A stretch of 64,000 nt of DNA from Foliamicus sp965200225 (GTDB lineage Bacteria > Pseudomonadota > Gammaproteobacteria > Steroidobacterales > Foliamicaceae). The notes under the pieces were generated by a model. That model worked only from the letters and a program-made list of their open reading frames with translations, made no database searches and had not been told where the DNA came from. Shown here piece after piece: positions 8,553 to 17,819 of the stretch; within the stretch, counting starts at the first letter, position 1; each line of letters opens with the position of its first letter. Where the stretch lies: positions 434,001 to 498,000 of the forward strand of contig CBDATM010000001.1 of assembly GCA_965200225.1 (NCBI GenBank), written 5' to 3'. The position numbers were made by a program, and so were the translations under genes.

Positions 8553-9455
8553 TCAGGCGCTCCGGTCGCGTGGGTCCAGCGCGTCGCGCAGGCCGTCGCC
8601 GATGAAGTTGCAGCAGAACAGCGTGGCGGCGAGAAAGCCGGCGGGAAAAACCAGCGTCCAGGGGGCGTTTTCGAGTTCCTTGGCGCCTTCGTTGACCAGC
8701 GCGCCCCAGGAGGTCATGGGTTCCTGCACCCCCAGCCCCAGGAAACTCAGGAAAGACTCCACCAGGATGACCTGCGGAATGGTAAGCGTGACATATACCA
8801 CCACCACGCCGAACAGATTGGGAACAATGTGCCGGCGGATGATCCGCGGCGTGGATACGCCGGCCGCCTGCGCCGCTTCGACGAATTCGCGTCGCTTGAT
8901 GCTGAGCGTCTGGCCACGCACGATGCGCGCCATGTCCAGCCAGTTGATGGCGCCTATGGCGACGAAGATCAGCGCGATGTTGCGTCCGAAAAGGACCATC
9001 AGCAGGATCACCAGAAACATGAAGGGCATGGCGTAGAGGATGTCCACGATGCGCATCATCACCTGGTCCACCCTTCCCCCAAGGTAGCCCGCCAGCGCGC
9101 CGTAGCTGATACCGATCAGCAGGCTTACGGCCGTCGCCACCAGCCCCACCATCAGCGAGATGCGCCCGCCCACCAGCGTGCGCACGAACAGGTCCCTGCC
9201 GAGGTCGTCGGTACCGAAAAAGTGCCAGCCTTCCAGCGAAGGAGGAACGGAAACGTAATCCCAGTCGAGATAATCGAATTCCACCTGCGTCAGCGCGGGA
9301 CCGAACACGCACAGCACGGTCACCACAGCGAGGATGGTCGCGGCCGTCATCGCGGCGCGGTTGCGGCGCAGGGCCCGCCAGGCGTCGCTCCACAAGCCGC
9401 GGCCGGCGCCCGACGCCCGGCGGACCGCGGCGCGGTTCTGCTTCGTCTTTCTCAC
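8553..9455 (-). CDS. Peptide ABC transporter permease, OppC type
   Basis: This 300-residue inner-membrane permease has an N-terminal cytoplasmic segment, one membrane helix, the OppC-type FGTDDLGRDLF motif and then the five-helix BPD-transport core. The EAA-like loop is EFVEAAQAAGVSTPRIIRRHI. It starts at a GTG (9455), 18 bp after the OppB-type gene. Another long frame over the same bases is a shadow; only this frame gives membrane helices and family motifs. Confidence 0.94.
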   Translation of the reverse strand: MRKTKQNRAAVRRASGAGRGLWSDAWRALRRNRAAMTAATILAVVTVLCVFGPALTQVEFDYLDWDYVSVPPSLEGWHFFGTDDLGRDLFVRTLVGGRISLMVGLVATAVSLLIGISYGALAGYLGGRVDQVMMRIVDILYAMPFMFLVILLMVLFGRNIALIFVAIGAINWLDMARIVRGQTLSIKRREFVEAAQAAGVSTPRIIRRHIVPNLFGVVVVYVTLTIPQVILVESFLSFLGLGVQEPMTSWGALVNEGAKELENAPWTLVFPAGFLAATLFCCNFIGDGLRDALDPRDRSA

Positions 9456-9473
9456 GGCGCCGGATTCGGGCTG

Positions 9474-10412
9474 TCAGTCGCGCTGACGGACCCTGGGGTC
9501 CAGCAGGCCGTAGCACACGTCCACGAGGAAGTTGAACAGGATGATGAGCACCCCGTAGAACACGACCACGCCCATAACCAGGGTGTAATCCCGGTTGAGC
9601 GCCCCCTGCACGAAGTGGCGCCCCAAACCGGGTACCCCGAAAATCTGCTCGATCACCACCGAGCCGGTGATCACCGCGGCGGTGGCCGGTCCCAGATACG
9701 ACAACACCGGAAGCAGGCCGGGCTTGAGCGCATGCCGCAGCAATATGGTGGACTGCGCCAGACCCTGCGCGCGCGCCATGCGTATGAAATTGCTGCGCAG
9801 CACCTCGATCATGCTGCCGCGGGTAAGCCGGGCGATATAGGCGATCTGGGGCAAGGCCAGCGCGATAACCGGCATCACCATGTTCGGCAGCCGGCTGAAG
9901 AACCCTTCCGTGGGCCAGCCGCCCGCCGGCAGAAAGTCGAGGTGCACAGCGAAAACCAGGATCATCAGCGGCCCGATCACGAAATTGGGGATCGAAATGC
10001 CGGTCATGCTCACCGCCATCACCACGTGGTCGGAAACGCGGTTCTGGCGCAAGGCCGCCCAGCCGCCTGCGGTTACCCCCACAACGAGCGCCAGCAGCAT
10101 GGCGCAGGCGCCGAGTTGCAACGATACCGGGAACCCGTCGCGGATCAGTTCGGTCACGCTGCGGCCGATATACTGGAATGAGGGGCCGAAGTCGCCCTGC
10201 GCAAGACCCCAGAGGTAGCGGCCGAGTTGCTGATATAGCGGCTCGTCGAGGTGATAGGCTGCGCGAATCTTGGCCTCGATTTCCGGATGAAGAGTCTTTT
10301 CGGTGTCGAACGGGCCGCCAGGAGCGGCGCGGATCATGAAGAACGCCAGCGCGATCAGTATCAGCAGCGTGGGAATCGCGGCGAAGACCCGTCGGATCGC
10401 GTACCGGAACAT
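9474..10412 (-). CDS. Peptide ABC transporter permease, OppB type
   Basis: This 312-residue permease opens with the typical OppB N-terminus (RYAIRRVFAAIPTLLILIAL), has a periplasmic loop after the first helix, and shows the EAA-loop equivalent near NFIRMARAQGL followed by the LRHALKPGLLPVLSYLG segment. It pairs with the OppC-type gene 18 bp downstream. About 73 bp separate it from the substrate-binding lipoprotein gene upstream. Confidence 0.94.
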   Translation of the reverse strand: MFRYAIRRVFAAIPTLLILIALAFFMIRAAPGGPFDTEKTLHPEIEAKIRAAYHLDEPLYQQLGRYLWGLAQGDFGPSFQYIGRSVTELIRDGFPVSLQLGACAMLLALVVGVTAGGWAALRQNRVSDHVVMAVSMTGISIPNFVIGPLMILVFAVHLDFLPAGGWPTEGFFSRLPNMVMPVIALALPQIAYIARLTRGSMIEVLRSNFIRMARAQGLAQSTILLRHALKPGLLPVLSYLGPATAAVITGSVVIEQIFGVPGLGRHFVQGALNRDYTLVMGVVVFYGVLIILFNFLVDVCYGLLDPRVRQRD

Positions 10413-10485
10413 CAGCGCATCATAACTGTGGGAAGGAAGGGCGGCATCGCATCATGCTGACAGCCCCTGATGATTCAGGCCGAGA

Positions 10486-12129
10486 TCATTCATGCTTGAG
10501 GATACGCAGGTGCCGGGTGTAGATGTGGTCCATGATGTTGCCTTCGTAACCCTGCACCCACGGTTTGACCATGCGCTTGGTGACATAGAAGTACAGCGGC
10601 ATCAAGGGCTGATCGGCAAGCAGGATCCGTTCCGCCTCCTGCAGGTACACGGCCCGGCGCGCAACGTCCGGTTCGGCCGAAGCCGCGGCCAGCAGGGCGT
10701 CGTAGCGCGGGCTGTCGTAGCCGAAATCATTCTGCTCGTTGGAGGACTCCAGCAACTGCGCGAAGGTATAGGCGTCCTCGTAGTCGCCAATCCAGCCGGC
10801 GCGGTACAGCTCGGTGTCTTCCTTGCGCTTGCGGGTTTCCAGGAAAACCTTCCACTCCTGGTTGGCCAGCGAGGCTTCCACGCCCAGCACCTGCTTCCAC
10901 ATGAAAGCCATCGCGATCGCGATGCGCTTGTGGTTGTCGGACGTGTTGTAGAGCACTTCCACCTTCAGCGGGTTGTCGCGCGAGTAGCCCGCCTCGGCAT
11001 ATAGGCGGGCGGCCTCCGCCTCGCGCTGTTCCTGCGTCCAGGTGGCCTCCTCCGGCACCTGCTGCTCGTAGCCGCGCACCGGCGGCACCCAGCTGTAGGC
11101 CGCCGGCTCGCCGGCGCCGCTCACGACCTGCGTAAGGATGTCGCGGTCCACCGCCAGCGATAGCGCGCGGCGCAGTCCCGGCTGGCCGGCGAAGGGCGGC
11201 TGGGTGACATTGAAGCCGAAGTAGTACGTCCCCAGGTAAGGCGTCACCCGAAACTCGTCCGCCAGGTTTTCCCGAATCCACCGCAACTGCTTCTGCGGGA
11301 TGGTGCTGGTTATGTCCAGTTCGTCGGCGCGATAGCGCTTGAGCTCGGCATCCTGGTTCTCGATGGCGTAGTAGCGCACATCGTCGATGGTGGTGCTGGA
11401 GTCGTCCCAGTAGTGCGGATTGCGGGCCAGATGAATGTGCGACTGCACCACCCATTCCTGGAGGCGATAGGCGCCGTTGCTCACATGCGTCTCCACCCGC
11501 GACCAGTTCATCCCGTGGCTTTCCACCGTTTCCGGATGCACGGCGTAGCAGGTCGAATGGGTGAGCAGGCCCAGCAGATACGGCGTGGGCGTTTCCAGCC
11601 GAATGACCAGGGTGCGCTCATCAAGCGCCTCGACGCCCAGCGCTTCCGGGGGCAGCTCGCCGGCGATCACCGCCCGGGCGTTGCGGATCGGGGCCAGCAC
11701 GCTGGAGTAGCGCGACAGCGTGTTCGGGTCGGCGCTGCGCCTCAGGCCAAACTCGAAATCCCTGGCGGTGACCGGGTCGCCGTTGCTCCAGCGCCCGTCG
11801 GGGCGCAGGGTGAAGGTGTAGGTCAGGCCGTCTTCGGATATCTCCCAGGACTCCGCGGCGCCCGGGATCAGCGCGCCATCCGGCGCTTCGGCCACCAGCC
11901 CCTCGAACAGGTCGCGCAGGATGTTGGATGAGGGCACACCTTCCGCGCGATGGGGATCCAGGGTCTGCGGTTCGGTCCCGTTGCTGCGGTGCAGTATCTG
12001 GATGTCCGCAAGTTCCTCGCCGCTCTCGCCGCCGATGGGGCCATATCGAACCGGCGTTTGTTCTGGTCCGCTTCCACCGCAGGCGCCAAGAACGAGAGCG
12101 CCAACAGCGAGCAGGTTTTTCAGGCGCAC
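10486..12129 (-). CDS. Peptide ABC transporter substrate-binding lipoprotein (SBP family 5)
   Basis: This 547-residue protein resembles OppA/DppA solute-binding proteins. The N-terminus is a lipoprotein signal with lipobox LGAC and Cys17, so it is probably anchored on the periplasmic face of the inner membrane. The family-5 signature region (LYEGL-like: RDLFEGLVAEAPDGALIPGA) and the repeated aromatic pockets expected for peptide binders are present. The GTG start at 12129 overlaps the 3' end of mnmG by 10 bp, tying the transporter to the mnmG transcript. The ligand is unknown; oligopeptides are the family default. Confidence 0.93.
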   Translation of the reverse strand: MRLKNLLAVGALVLGACGGSGPEQTPVRYGPIGGESGEELADIQILHRSNGTEPQTLDPHRAEGVPSSNILRDLFEGLVAEAPDGALIPGAAESWEISEDGLTYTFTLRPDGRWSNGDPVTARDFEFGLRRSADPNTLSRYSSVLAPIRNARAVIAGELPPEALGVEALDERTLVIRLETPTPYLLGLLTHSTCYAVHPETVESHGMNWSRVETHVSNGAYRLQEWVVQSHIHLARNPHYWDDSSTTIDDVRYYAIENQDAELKRYRADELDITSTIPQKQLRWIRENLADEFRVTPYLGTYYFGFNVTQPPFAGQPGLRRALSLAVDRDILTQVVSGAGEPAAYSWVPPVRGYEQQVPEEATWTQEQREAEAARLYAEAGYSRDNPLKVEVLYNTSDNHKRIAIAMAFMWKQVLGVEASLANQEWKVFLETRKRKEDTELYRAGWIGDYEDAYTFAQLLESSNEQNDFGYDSPRYDALLAAASAEPDVARRAVYLQEAERILLADQPLMPLYFYVTKRMVKPWVQGYEGNIMDHIYTRHLRILKHE

Positions 12130-13991
12130 CGCAACTCCCCCTTCTTCAGATGAACCAGCAGCCGGGACACGGCCGCCGGCGTCATGCCGGGTATTCTCTC
12201 CGCCTGACCGATGGTGGCCGGCCGCACCTGGTCCAGCTTCTCCCGAACTTCGTTCGACAGGCCCGACACCCCATCATAGTCCATGCCGGCGGGCAGGGCA
12301 GTGCCGCGCAACCGCCGATTGCGCTCGATTTCCGCTTGCTGACGCTTGAGGTAGCCCGCATAGCGGGCCTCGGTCTCCACCGCGGCGTCGATCTGTTCGC
12401 CCAGCTCCGGCCATTCCCCGGCCAGCGGCGGCCTCGGGCCCACCGACGGCAGGCTGGTCAGCCGACGGTAGTCCCAATCCGGGCGCCGCAACAGATCCAA
12501 CGCGGCCGGCGGGTGGAGGCTCCCGGTGGCGCTCTCGGTTGCCTTCAGGCTGGCGAGCCGGTCCCGCTCCGCCGCCATGGCCTCCTGCTTGCGGCAGAAA
12601 GCCTCCCATCGCGCGTCATCCACAAGCCCCAGTTCCCGGCCCTTCGGCGTGAGGCGGGCGTCGGCATTGTCTTCGCGCAGCCGCAGCCGGTACTCCGCGC
12701 GGCTGGTGAACATCCGATAGGGCTCGGTCACGCCCCGGGTGAGAAGATCGTCCACAAGCACGCCCAGGTAGGCCTGCTCGCGGCCCGGCATCCAGGGGGA
12801 CTGTCCGCGCGCCGCCAATACCGCGTTCACTCCGGCCAGCAGGCCTTGCGCGGCCGCCTCCTCGTAACCCGTGGTGCCGTTGATCTGTCCGGCGAAGTAG
12901 AGGCCGGCGATGGCGTCCACCGCCAGTCCTTCGCGCAACCCGCGCGGATCGAAATAGTCGTACTCGATGGCATAGCCGGGACGGGTCATGCGGGCCTGCT
13001 CGAATCCCGGGATGGTGGCCAGGAACTCGATCTGCACCTCCGCGGGCAAGCTGGTGGAGATGCCGTTGGGATAGACCTCGGGGGTGGCAAGGCCCTCGGG
13101 CTCCACGAATATCTGGTGCGAGTCCCGCTCGGCAAACCGCGCCACCTTGTCCTCCAGCGAAGGACAGTACCGCGGTCCCACGCCCTCGATGACGCCGCTG
13201 AACGCGGGCGACCGCCGCAGATTGGCGCGAACGATCCGGTGGGTGGCCTCCGTGGTCCGGGTGATGTGGCATTCCACCTGCCGCGGATGGTCCTCGCGGC
13301 GTCCCATGAACGAAAAGACCGGCCTTGGGCGGCTCCCCGGCTGCGGGCGCATTACCGAAAAGTCGAGAGTCCGGCCATCCAGCCGGGGAGGCGTTCCGGT
13401 TTTCAGCCTGCCGACAGGCAGCTTGAGTTCTTGCAGGCGTCGGGCCAGCCGGTTGGCGGGGGGTTCTCCGGCCCGGCCGGCGGCATGGCTTGCTTTGCCC
13501 ATGTGGATCCTTCCGGCCAGAAAAGTGCCCACCGTGAGGATCACCGCGGAGGCATGAAACTCTAGCCCGGACCGGGTCCGCACGCCGCGGGCGCGGCCGT
13601 TGACGATCCGCAGGTCATCCACGCTATCCTGAAACAGGACAAGGCCCTCGGCGGTTTCCAACGCGCGGCGCACGGCACCCTTGTAGAGCAAGCGATCGGC
13701 CTGGGCGCGGGTGGCGCGAACCGCCGGCCCCTTGCTGGCGTTCAGGCGCCGGAAGTGAATGCCGGCTTGGTCGGCGGCTGACGCCATGACGCCGCCCAGG
13801 GCGTCGATCTCTCGCGCCAGATGCCCCTTGCCGATACCGCCTATGGCGGGGTTGCAGCTCATCTGGCCCAGCGTATCCAGGCTGTGCGTGATCAGCAGCG
13901 CCTGCGCGCCCATGCGCGACGCCGCGAGCGCGGCCTCCGTGCCCGCATGGCCGCCGCCCACGATGATCACGTCGAATCGCTTTGCCTTCAT
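12120..13991 (-). CDS. mnmG: tRNA uridine-5-carboxymethylaminomethyl modification enzyme MnmG (GidA)
   Basis: This 623-residue FAD protein works with MnmE to place the cmnm5 group on the wobble uridine of several tRNAs. The FAD-binding GGGHAG is at residues 12-17, followed by the family motifs CNPAIGGIGKGHL and later PGYAIEYDYFDP and QINGTTGYEEAAAQG. Length matches the usual 620-630. It lies 60 bp downstream of mnmE, its functional partner. Confidence 0.98.
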   Translation of the reverse strand: MKAKRFDVIIVGGGHAGTEAALAASRMGAQALLITHSLDTLGQMSCNPAIGGIGKGHLAREIDALGGVMASAADQAGIHFRRLNASKGPAVRATRAQADRLLYKGAVRRALETAEGLVLFQDSVDDLRIVNGRARGVRTRSGLEFHASAVILTVGTFLAGRIHMGKASHAAGRAGEPPANRLARRLQELKLPVGRLKTGTPPRLDGRTLDFSVMRPQPGSRPRPVFSFMGRREDHPRQVECHITRTTEATHRIVRANLRRSPAFSGVIEGVGPRYCPSLEDKVARFAERDSHQIFVEPEGLATPEVYPNGISTSLPAEVQIEFLATIPGFEQARMTRPGYAIEYDYFDPRGLREGLAVDAIAGLYFAGQINGTTGYEEAAAQGLLAGVNAVLAARGQSPWMPGREQAYLGVLVDDLLTRGVTEPYRMFTSRAEYRLRLREDNADARLTPKGRELGLVDDARWEAFCRKQEAMAAERDRLASLKATESATGSLHPPAALDLLRRPDWDYRRLTSLPSVGPRPPLAGEWPELGEQIDAAVETEARYAGYLKRQQAEIERNRRLRGTALPAGMDYDGVSGLSNEVREKLDQVRPATIGQAERIPGMTPAAVSRLLVHLKKGELRCA

Positions 13992-14051
13992 TTCACCATC
14001 TGTCCGCCCCGGGGCGCTGATCCGGGGCAGTCGGCTCCCAAAACGCAGATT

Positions 14052-15395
14052 CTACTTGCCAATGCAGAATTGCGAGAAGATCTCGCCCAGGATGTCGTCG
14101 CTGCTGACCGCCCCGGTAATTTCGCCCAGGAAGTCCTGCGCCAGCCGCAATTCCTCGGCGATCAGCTCGGCCGATTGCCGCCGGCCGAACAGCGAGGCGG
14201 CCTCCTGATACTTCCTTGTGGCCTCCCTGAGGCTGTTGATGTGCCGGGCGCGCGCCGAGAACGCCCCGTCGGCTGCGCCACCGGCGCTTTCCGCCAGCAA
14301 CTGCCGCAAGGCTTCCAGACCCGCCCCGGTCCTGGCGCTGACGTTTACTGCGCCGGGGCCTGTTCGCCCTGCAGGCTCTCCCGTCAAGTCCACCTTGTTG
14401 CGAACCAGCAGGGTGCGCTGCCGGGGCGCTGGTTCGGCGTGCCCGGCGGCCGCGTCCCAGACCCGCAAGACCAGGTCCGCCTGCTCCCCGGCGACACGCG
14501 CGCGGCGCACGCCCTCTCGCTCCACGCCATGCTCGGTAGCGCGCAGTCCCGCCGTGTCGACCAACTCCATTGGAATCCCCGCAACGGTGATCTGTACCCG
14601 GACCAGGTCGCGGGTGGTACCCGGTTCGTCGTCCACGATGGCCGCCGGTTCGCCCGCCAGCGCGTTCAGCAGCGAGGATTTCCCGGCGTTGGGTTCGCCG
14701 GACAGCACCACATTGAGCCCGTCGCGCAGGATCCGGCCCCTCTCGGCGGCTCTCGCAACCGCCGCAAACTCCTCGCCGAGTTCACCGAAGCCGATGGCCA
14801 GCGCGCGGTCTTCCAGCGGGTCCACCTCCTCGTCCGGAAAGTCCAGGGTAGCCTCCAGGTGCGCCCGAAGCCGCGTCAGGCGGGCCACCAGCGCCTCCAC
14901 GGCGGCGGAGAACGCGCCTTGCATGCTGCGCGCCGCCGCCCGCGCCGCGGACGCGCTGGCTGCGTCGATCAGGTCCGCAACGGCCTCCGCCTGGGAGAGG
15001 TCCATGCGATCGTTGAGAAAGGCCCTGCGCGAGAACTCGCCCGGTCCGGCCGGGCGCGCGCCCAACTGGCAAATTCGGGCAATCAGCAGATCGCAGACCA
15101 CGGGACTGCCATGCACCTGGAGCTCCAGCACATCCTCGCCCGTAAATGAAGCGGGCGCGGGAAAGAACAGCGCCAGCCCGCGGTCCAGAAACTCGCCGGA
15201 GGATTCCGTCAGCGACACCAGCCGCGCCCGGCGCGCTGGCGGCAATTCCCCCAACAGTCTCCGCCCGACCCCGCGCACGCCCTCGCCGGAAACGCGAACC
15301 ACTGCCACCCCTCCGCGGCCAGGCGGCGTGGCGGCGGCGACTATCGTGCCGCCCGTCCCCGGGAGGCGTTCTCGGTCCGACGATTGATCCGCCAT
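14052..15395 (-). CDS. mnmE: tRNA modification GTPase MnmE (TrmE)
   Basis: The 447-residue GTPase partners MnmG in wobble-uridine modification. It shows the N-terminal folate-binding domain (TIVAAATPPGRGGVAVVRVSG), the helical domain, a G domain with G1 GEPNAGKSS, G3 DTAG and G4 NKVD, and the C-terminal CIGK that carries the catalytic Cys. The ATG at 15395 lies 55 bp inside the yidC 3' end. No other in-frame start exists before the conserved N-terminus, so the long overlap appears real. Confidence 0.98.
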   Translation of the reverse strand: MADQSSDRERLPGTGGTIVAAATPPGRGGVAVVRVSGEGVRGVGRRLLGELPPARRARLVSLTESSGEFLDRGLALFFPAPASFTGEDVLELQVHGSPVVCDLLIARICQLGARPAGPGEFSRRAFLNDRMDLSQAEAVADLIDAASASAARAAARSMQGAFSAAVEALVARLTRLRAHLEATLDFPDEEVDPLEDRALAIGFGELGEEFAAVARAAERGRILRDGLNVVLSGEPNAGKSSLLNALAGEPAAIVDDEPGTTRDLVRVQITVAGIPMELVDTAGLRATEHGVEREGVRRARVAGEQADLVLRVWDAAAGHAEPAPRQRTLLVRNKVDLTGEPAGRTGPGAVNVSARTGAGLEALRQLLAESAGGAADGAFSARARHINSLREATRKYQEAASLFGRRQSAELIAEELRLAQDFLGEITGAVSSDDILGEIFSQFCIGK

Positions 15396-17020
15396 TGCTG
15401 AAGGGTGGAGAAAACAGAGTTGGTGAGCCAGTACAACACCAGTCCGGCGGGGAAGAACATGAAGAACACGGTGAAGATCACCGGCATGGCCGCCATGATC
15501 CTGGCCTGCATGGGATCCGGCGGCTTGGGGTTGAGTTTCTGCTGCCAGAACATGGCCGCTCCCATCAGCGCAGGCAACACGAAAATCGGGTCACGCGAGG
15601 AAAGGTCGTTGATCCACAGCAAAAACGGCGCCTGACGGATCTCCACGCTCTCCACCAGCACCCAGTAAAAGGCGATGAAAAACGGCAACTGGATGAAAAT
15701 CGGCAGACAGCCGGCGGCAGGATTGACTTTCTCGGTCTTGTACAACTCCATCATGGCGCGGTTGCGTCCCTGCGGGTCGTCCTTGAATCGCTCCTGGATG
15801 GATTTGAGCCGCGGCTGCAGCTTGCGCATTCGCGCCATGGAGCGGCCGCTGGCCTCGGTGAGCGGAAACAGGACGGTCTTGATGATCAGCGTGGCCAGGA
15901 TGATGGCCCAGCCCCAGTTGCCAACGAAGGCGAACAGGGTCTTCAGCAGCCAGAAAAGCGGCTGGGCGAACACCGTGAAGATTCCGTAGTCGACGGTGAG
16001 CACCAAGCCCGGGGCGGTTTCCCGCAGTTGCGCCTGCAACTTGGGCCCCACGAACAGTTGCGACGAATAACTCTGCTCGCCGCCCGGCGACACGGCTTTT
16101 AGCGGGCCGATCGCGCTCAAGCGGTAACCGCCGGCGGCAAACTGGCCGTCATACTGATGCGGCTCGGCGCCTTCGGGGATGGCGGCGCCCACGAAATGGT
16201 GCTGTATGGACCCCAGCCATCCCCCTGTCGCAGTCTCGCTCAAGGGTTCGTCCGCCAGGTCCTCGGGGTCCATGCGGTCGTAACTGTCGCCATCGTAGTA
16301 CACCGGACCGGTGAAGGAATAGGTATCGACGTTGAACATCGACCGCTTCTGCGGACGGTGCACCCGGCGCATCAGAACGTACGAAGCCGCTGCATAGTCC
16401 GCGCCGCTGTCGTTTCGGACCACTTGTTCCACCCCGATGTAGTACTTGCCCCTTCGGAAGCGATACCGTTTCGTTACCGTAATGCCCTCCGAGCTCCAGG
16501 TCAGCGGCACGATCAGTTCTTCCATGCCTTCCGCGAGCCGATACTCGCTGCGGTCGCTGAGGAAGCGTTCGCGGTGATTGGCTTCCGGGCGTCCCTCCGA
16601 GGCGCGCAGACCGGTGCTGAAAATGTACTCCGCGGCCGGCGAAGGGCTCAGCAGCCGGACCTTGACCTCGTCGTTCTTCTTGTCCTGTGCATAGTCCAGC
16701 AGTTCGGCTTCGACGACATCGCCGCCGCGGGTGCTGATCGACAGAGCCAGCACGTCGGTATGGACCCGCACGACCGACTCTGCCCGAGGCGCTGCCGCCG
16801 ACTCGAGCGTCGTTTCCTCGGGCTCGCCGCTGTCGGGCACGGATGGCAGCGCCGGCAGGTCCGGTAGGTCCCCATCCTCCAAAGCGGGCATTGTCCCAAC
16901 GCCGGTTTCAGCCGACGGCTGGTCGGCCGCCACAGGCGAGCGGTCCCGGTTCCAGGCCTGCCAACTGAACAGCAGCATGGCGCCGAAAAGCGCCCAGAGA
17001 GGAAATCTCAGCCGTTCCAC
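15341..17020 (-). CDS. yidC: Membrane protein insertase YidC
   Basis: This 559-residue inner-membrane insertase has the gram-negative layout: N-terminal helix (LWALFGAMLLFSWQAW), a large periplasmic beta-sandwich domain (about residues 60-330), then the conserved five-helix region with KTVLFPLTEASGRSMARM and LQLPFFIAFYW-like segments. It starts at GTG 17020, which shares one base with the rnpA stop (TAGTG). There is no space for yidD between rnpA and yidC. Confidence 0.98.
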   Translation of the reverse strand: MERLRFPLWALFGAMLLFSWQAWNRDRSPVAADQPSAETGVGTMPALEDGDLPDLPALPSVPDSGEPEETTLESAAAPRAESVVRVHTDVLALSISTRGGDVVEAELLDYAQDKKNDEVKVRLLSPSPAAEYIFSTGLRASEGRPEANHRERFLSDRSEYRLAEGMEELIVPLTWSSEGITVTKRYRFRRGKYYIGVEQVVRNDSGADYAAASYVLMRRVHRPQKRSMFNVDTYSFTGPVYYDGDSYDRMDPEDLADEPLSETATGGWLGSIQHHFVGAAIPEGAEPHQYDGQFAAGGYRLSAIGPLKAVSPGGEQSYSSQLFVGPKLQAQLRETAPGLVLTVDYGIFTVFAQPLFWLLKTLFAFVGNWGWAIILATLIIKTVLFPLTEASGRSMARMRKLQPRLKSIQERFKDDPQGRNRAMMELYKTEKVNPAAGCLPIFIQLPFFIAFYWVLVESVEIRQAPFLLWINDLSSRDPIFVLPALMGAAMFWQQKLNPKPPDPMQARIMAAMPVIFTVFFMFFPAGLVLYWLTNSVFSTLQQWRINRRTENASRGRAAR

Positions 17021-17412
17021 TAGCCGCGCGCCTGGGTGGCTTGCGCGACCACGCCCCAGAGCCGCTGGAGCGCGGACCCCACGCCCCGCACGACCCCGCC
17101 GCGAGCCTGCGGCACACTGACCACGATGTCCAGGCCCGCAAGTTGGTGCTGATGCCGCCGGAAGCTCTCCCTTACCTGACGCCGCATGCGGTTGCGGGCA
17201 ACGGCGCTGCCGGCCGCCTTGAGGCCGATGGACAGGCCCAACCTGCCGTGGCCCAGTCCGTTGGCGGCCATGCGCGCCCGCAAGGGACCGGCGGAGGCCC
17301 GCCCGCCCCGGCGATACACGGCGCGGTACTGCGCAGCGGTAAGCAGTCGAAGCCTGCGCGGATACTCAAGCGACCGGCCCGTCGGCGGCGATAGGGGTGC
17401 TGAAGCAATCAC
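17020..17412 (-). CDS. rnpA: Ribonuclease P protein component RnpA
   Basis: RnpA is the protein subunit that helps RNase P RNA mature the 5' end of tRNAs. The family signature is clear in the second half (RLGLSIGLKAAGSAVARNRMRRQVRESFR), preceded by RRLRLLTAAQYRAVYRRG. The frame stays open upstream through rpmH, but the GTG at 17412 gives a normal 130-residue protein and is preferred. The stop overlaps the yidC start by one base. Confidence 0.92.
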   Translation of the reverse strand: MIASAPLSPPTGRSLEYPRRLRLLTAAQYRAVYRRGGRASAGPLRARMAANGLGHGRLGLSIGLKAAGSAVARNRMRRQVRESFRRHQHQLAGLDIVVSVPQARGGVVRGVGSALQRLWGVVAQATQARG

Positions 17413-17495
17413 AAGCGATGAGGAAACTGACGACTCCGCACTGTAAGACCTGAGGCGAAACAGGTCCGGGAAACGCGATCGGCGGCGCGGCCCAA

Positions 17496-17630
17496 TCAGT
17501 GGGTCAACCGCGCCCGGCCCTTCCTTCGCCGCCGTTTCAATATCAACCGCCCGGCCCGCGTCGCCATACGCGCGCGAAAGCCGTGAGCGCGCTTGCGTTT
17601 GATTCGGCTGGGCTGATAGGTGCGTTTCAT
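17496..17630 (-). CDS. rpmH: 50S ribosomal protein L34
   Basis: This 44-residue basic protein matches L34 over its whole length: MKRTYQPSRIKRKRAHGFRA at the start, then ARMATRAGR and KRRRKEGRARLTH. L34 sits in the large ribosomal subunit. It heads the minus-strand cluster and is transcribed divergently from dnaA, the classic origin-region arrangement. Confidence 0.98.
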   Translation of the reverse strand: MKRTYQPSRIKRKRAHGFRARMATRAGRLILKRRRRKGRARLTH

Positions 17631-17819
17631 GGCTTGCGTATACAAAAAAGCGGCGGTTTCGACGTTCCGCGACCGTTTCCAGCCGCCGCACAGCGGGCGG
17701 CCAGCATAGCCTTTGCAGGGCGCAAAGTCAATGAGCGCAAGGGGTTTGATTCCGGCGGCAAGTTATGGAATAAATACCCTCAATTCTCCCAAGACAGGGC
17801 CCTGTCAAACACCCGACCC
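17631..17819. promoter_or_regulatory. Divergent rpmH / dnaA control region
   Basis: These 189 bp between two divergent start codons must hold the promoters of the rpmH cluster and dnaA. The DNA beside rpmH has an A-tract with ATACAAAAAA. Upstream of dnaA there is an AT-rich patch (GTTATGGAATAAATACC). I see no convincing paired -35/-10 elements and no clear DnaA box, so the assignment rests on position. Confidence 0.6.

Noticed and set aside
6023..8605. An 860-codon plus-strand frame opposite rsmG and the ABC ATPase
   Set aside because: Its sequence is rich in Arg, His and Gln with no recognisable motif, and the minus-strand genes have clear family motifs throughout. It is a GC-driven antisense frame. 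The same holds for 1933-3564, 26506-28488 and 59031-61091.
8542..9516. A second long minus-strand frame over the OppC-type gene
   Set aside because: It lacks membrane helices and permease motifs; the frame 8553-9455 has both.
17020..17691. A 223-residue RnpA with a long N-terminal extension
   Set aside because: The extension is the rpmH region read in another frame; the GTG at 17412 gives a normal protein.
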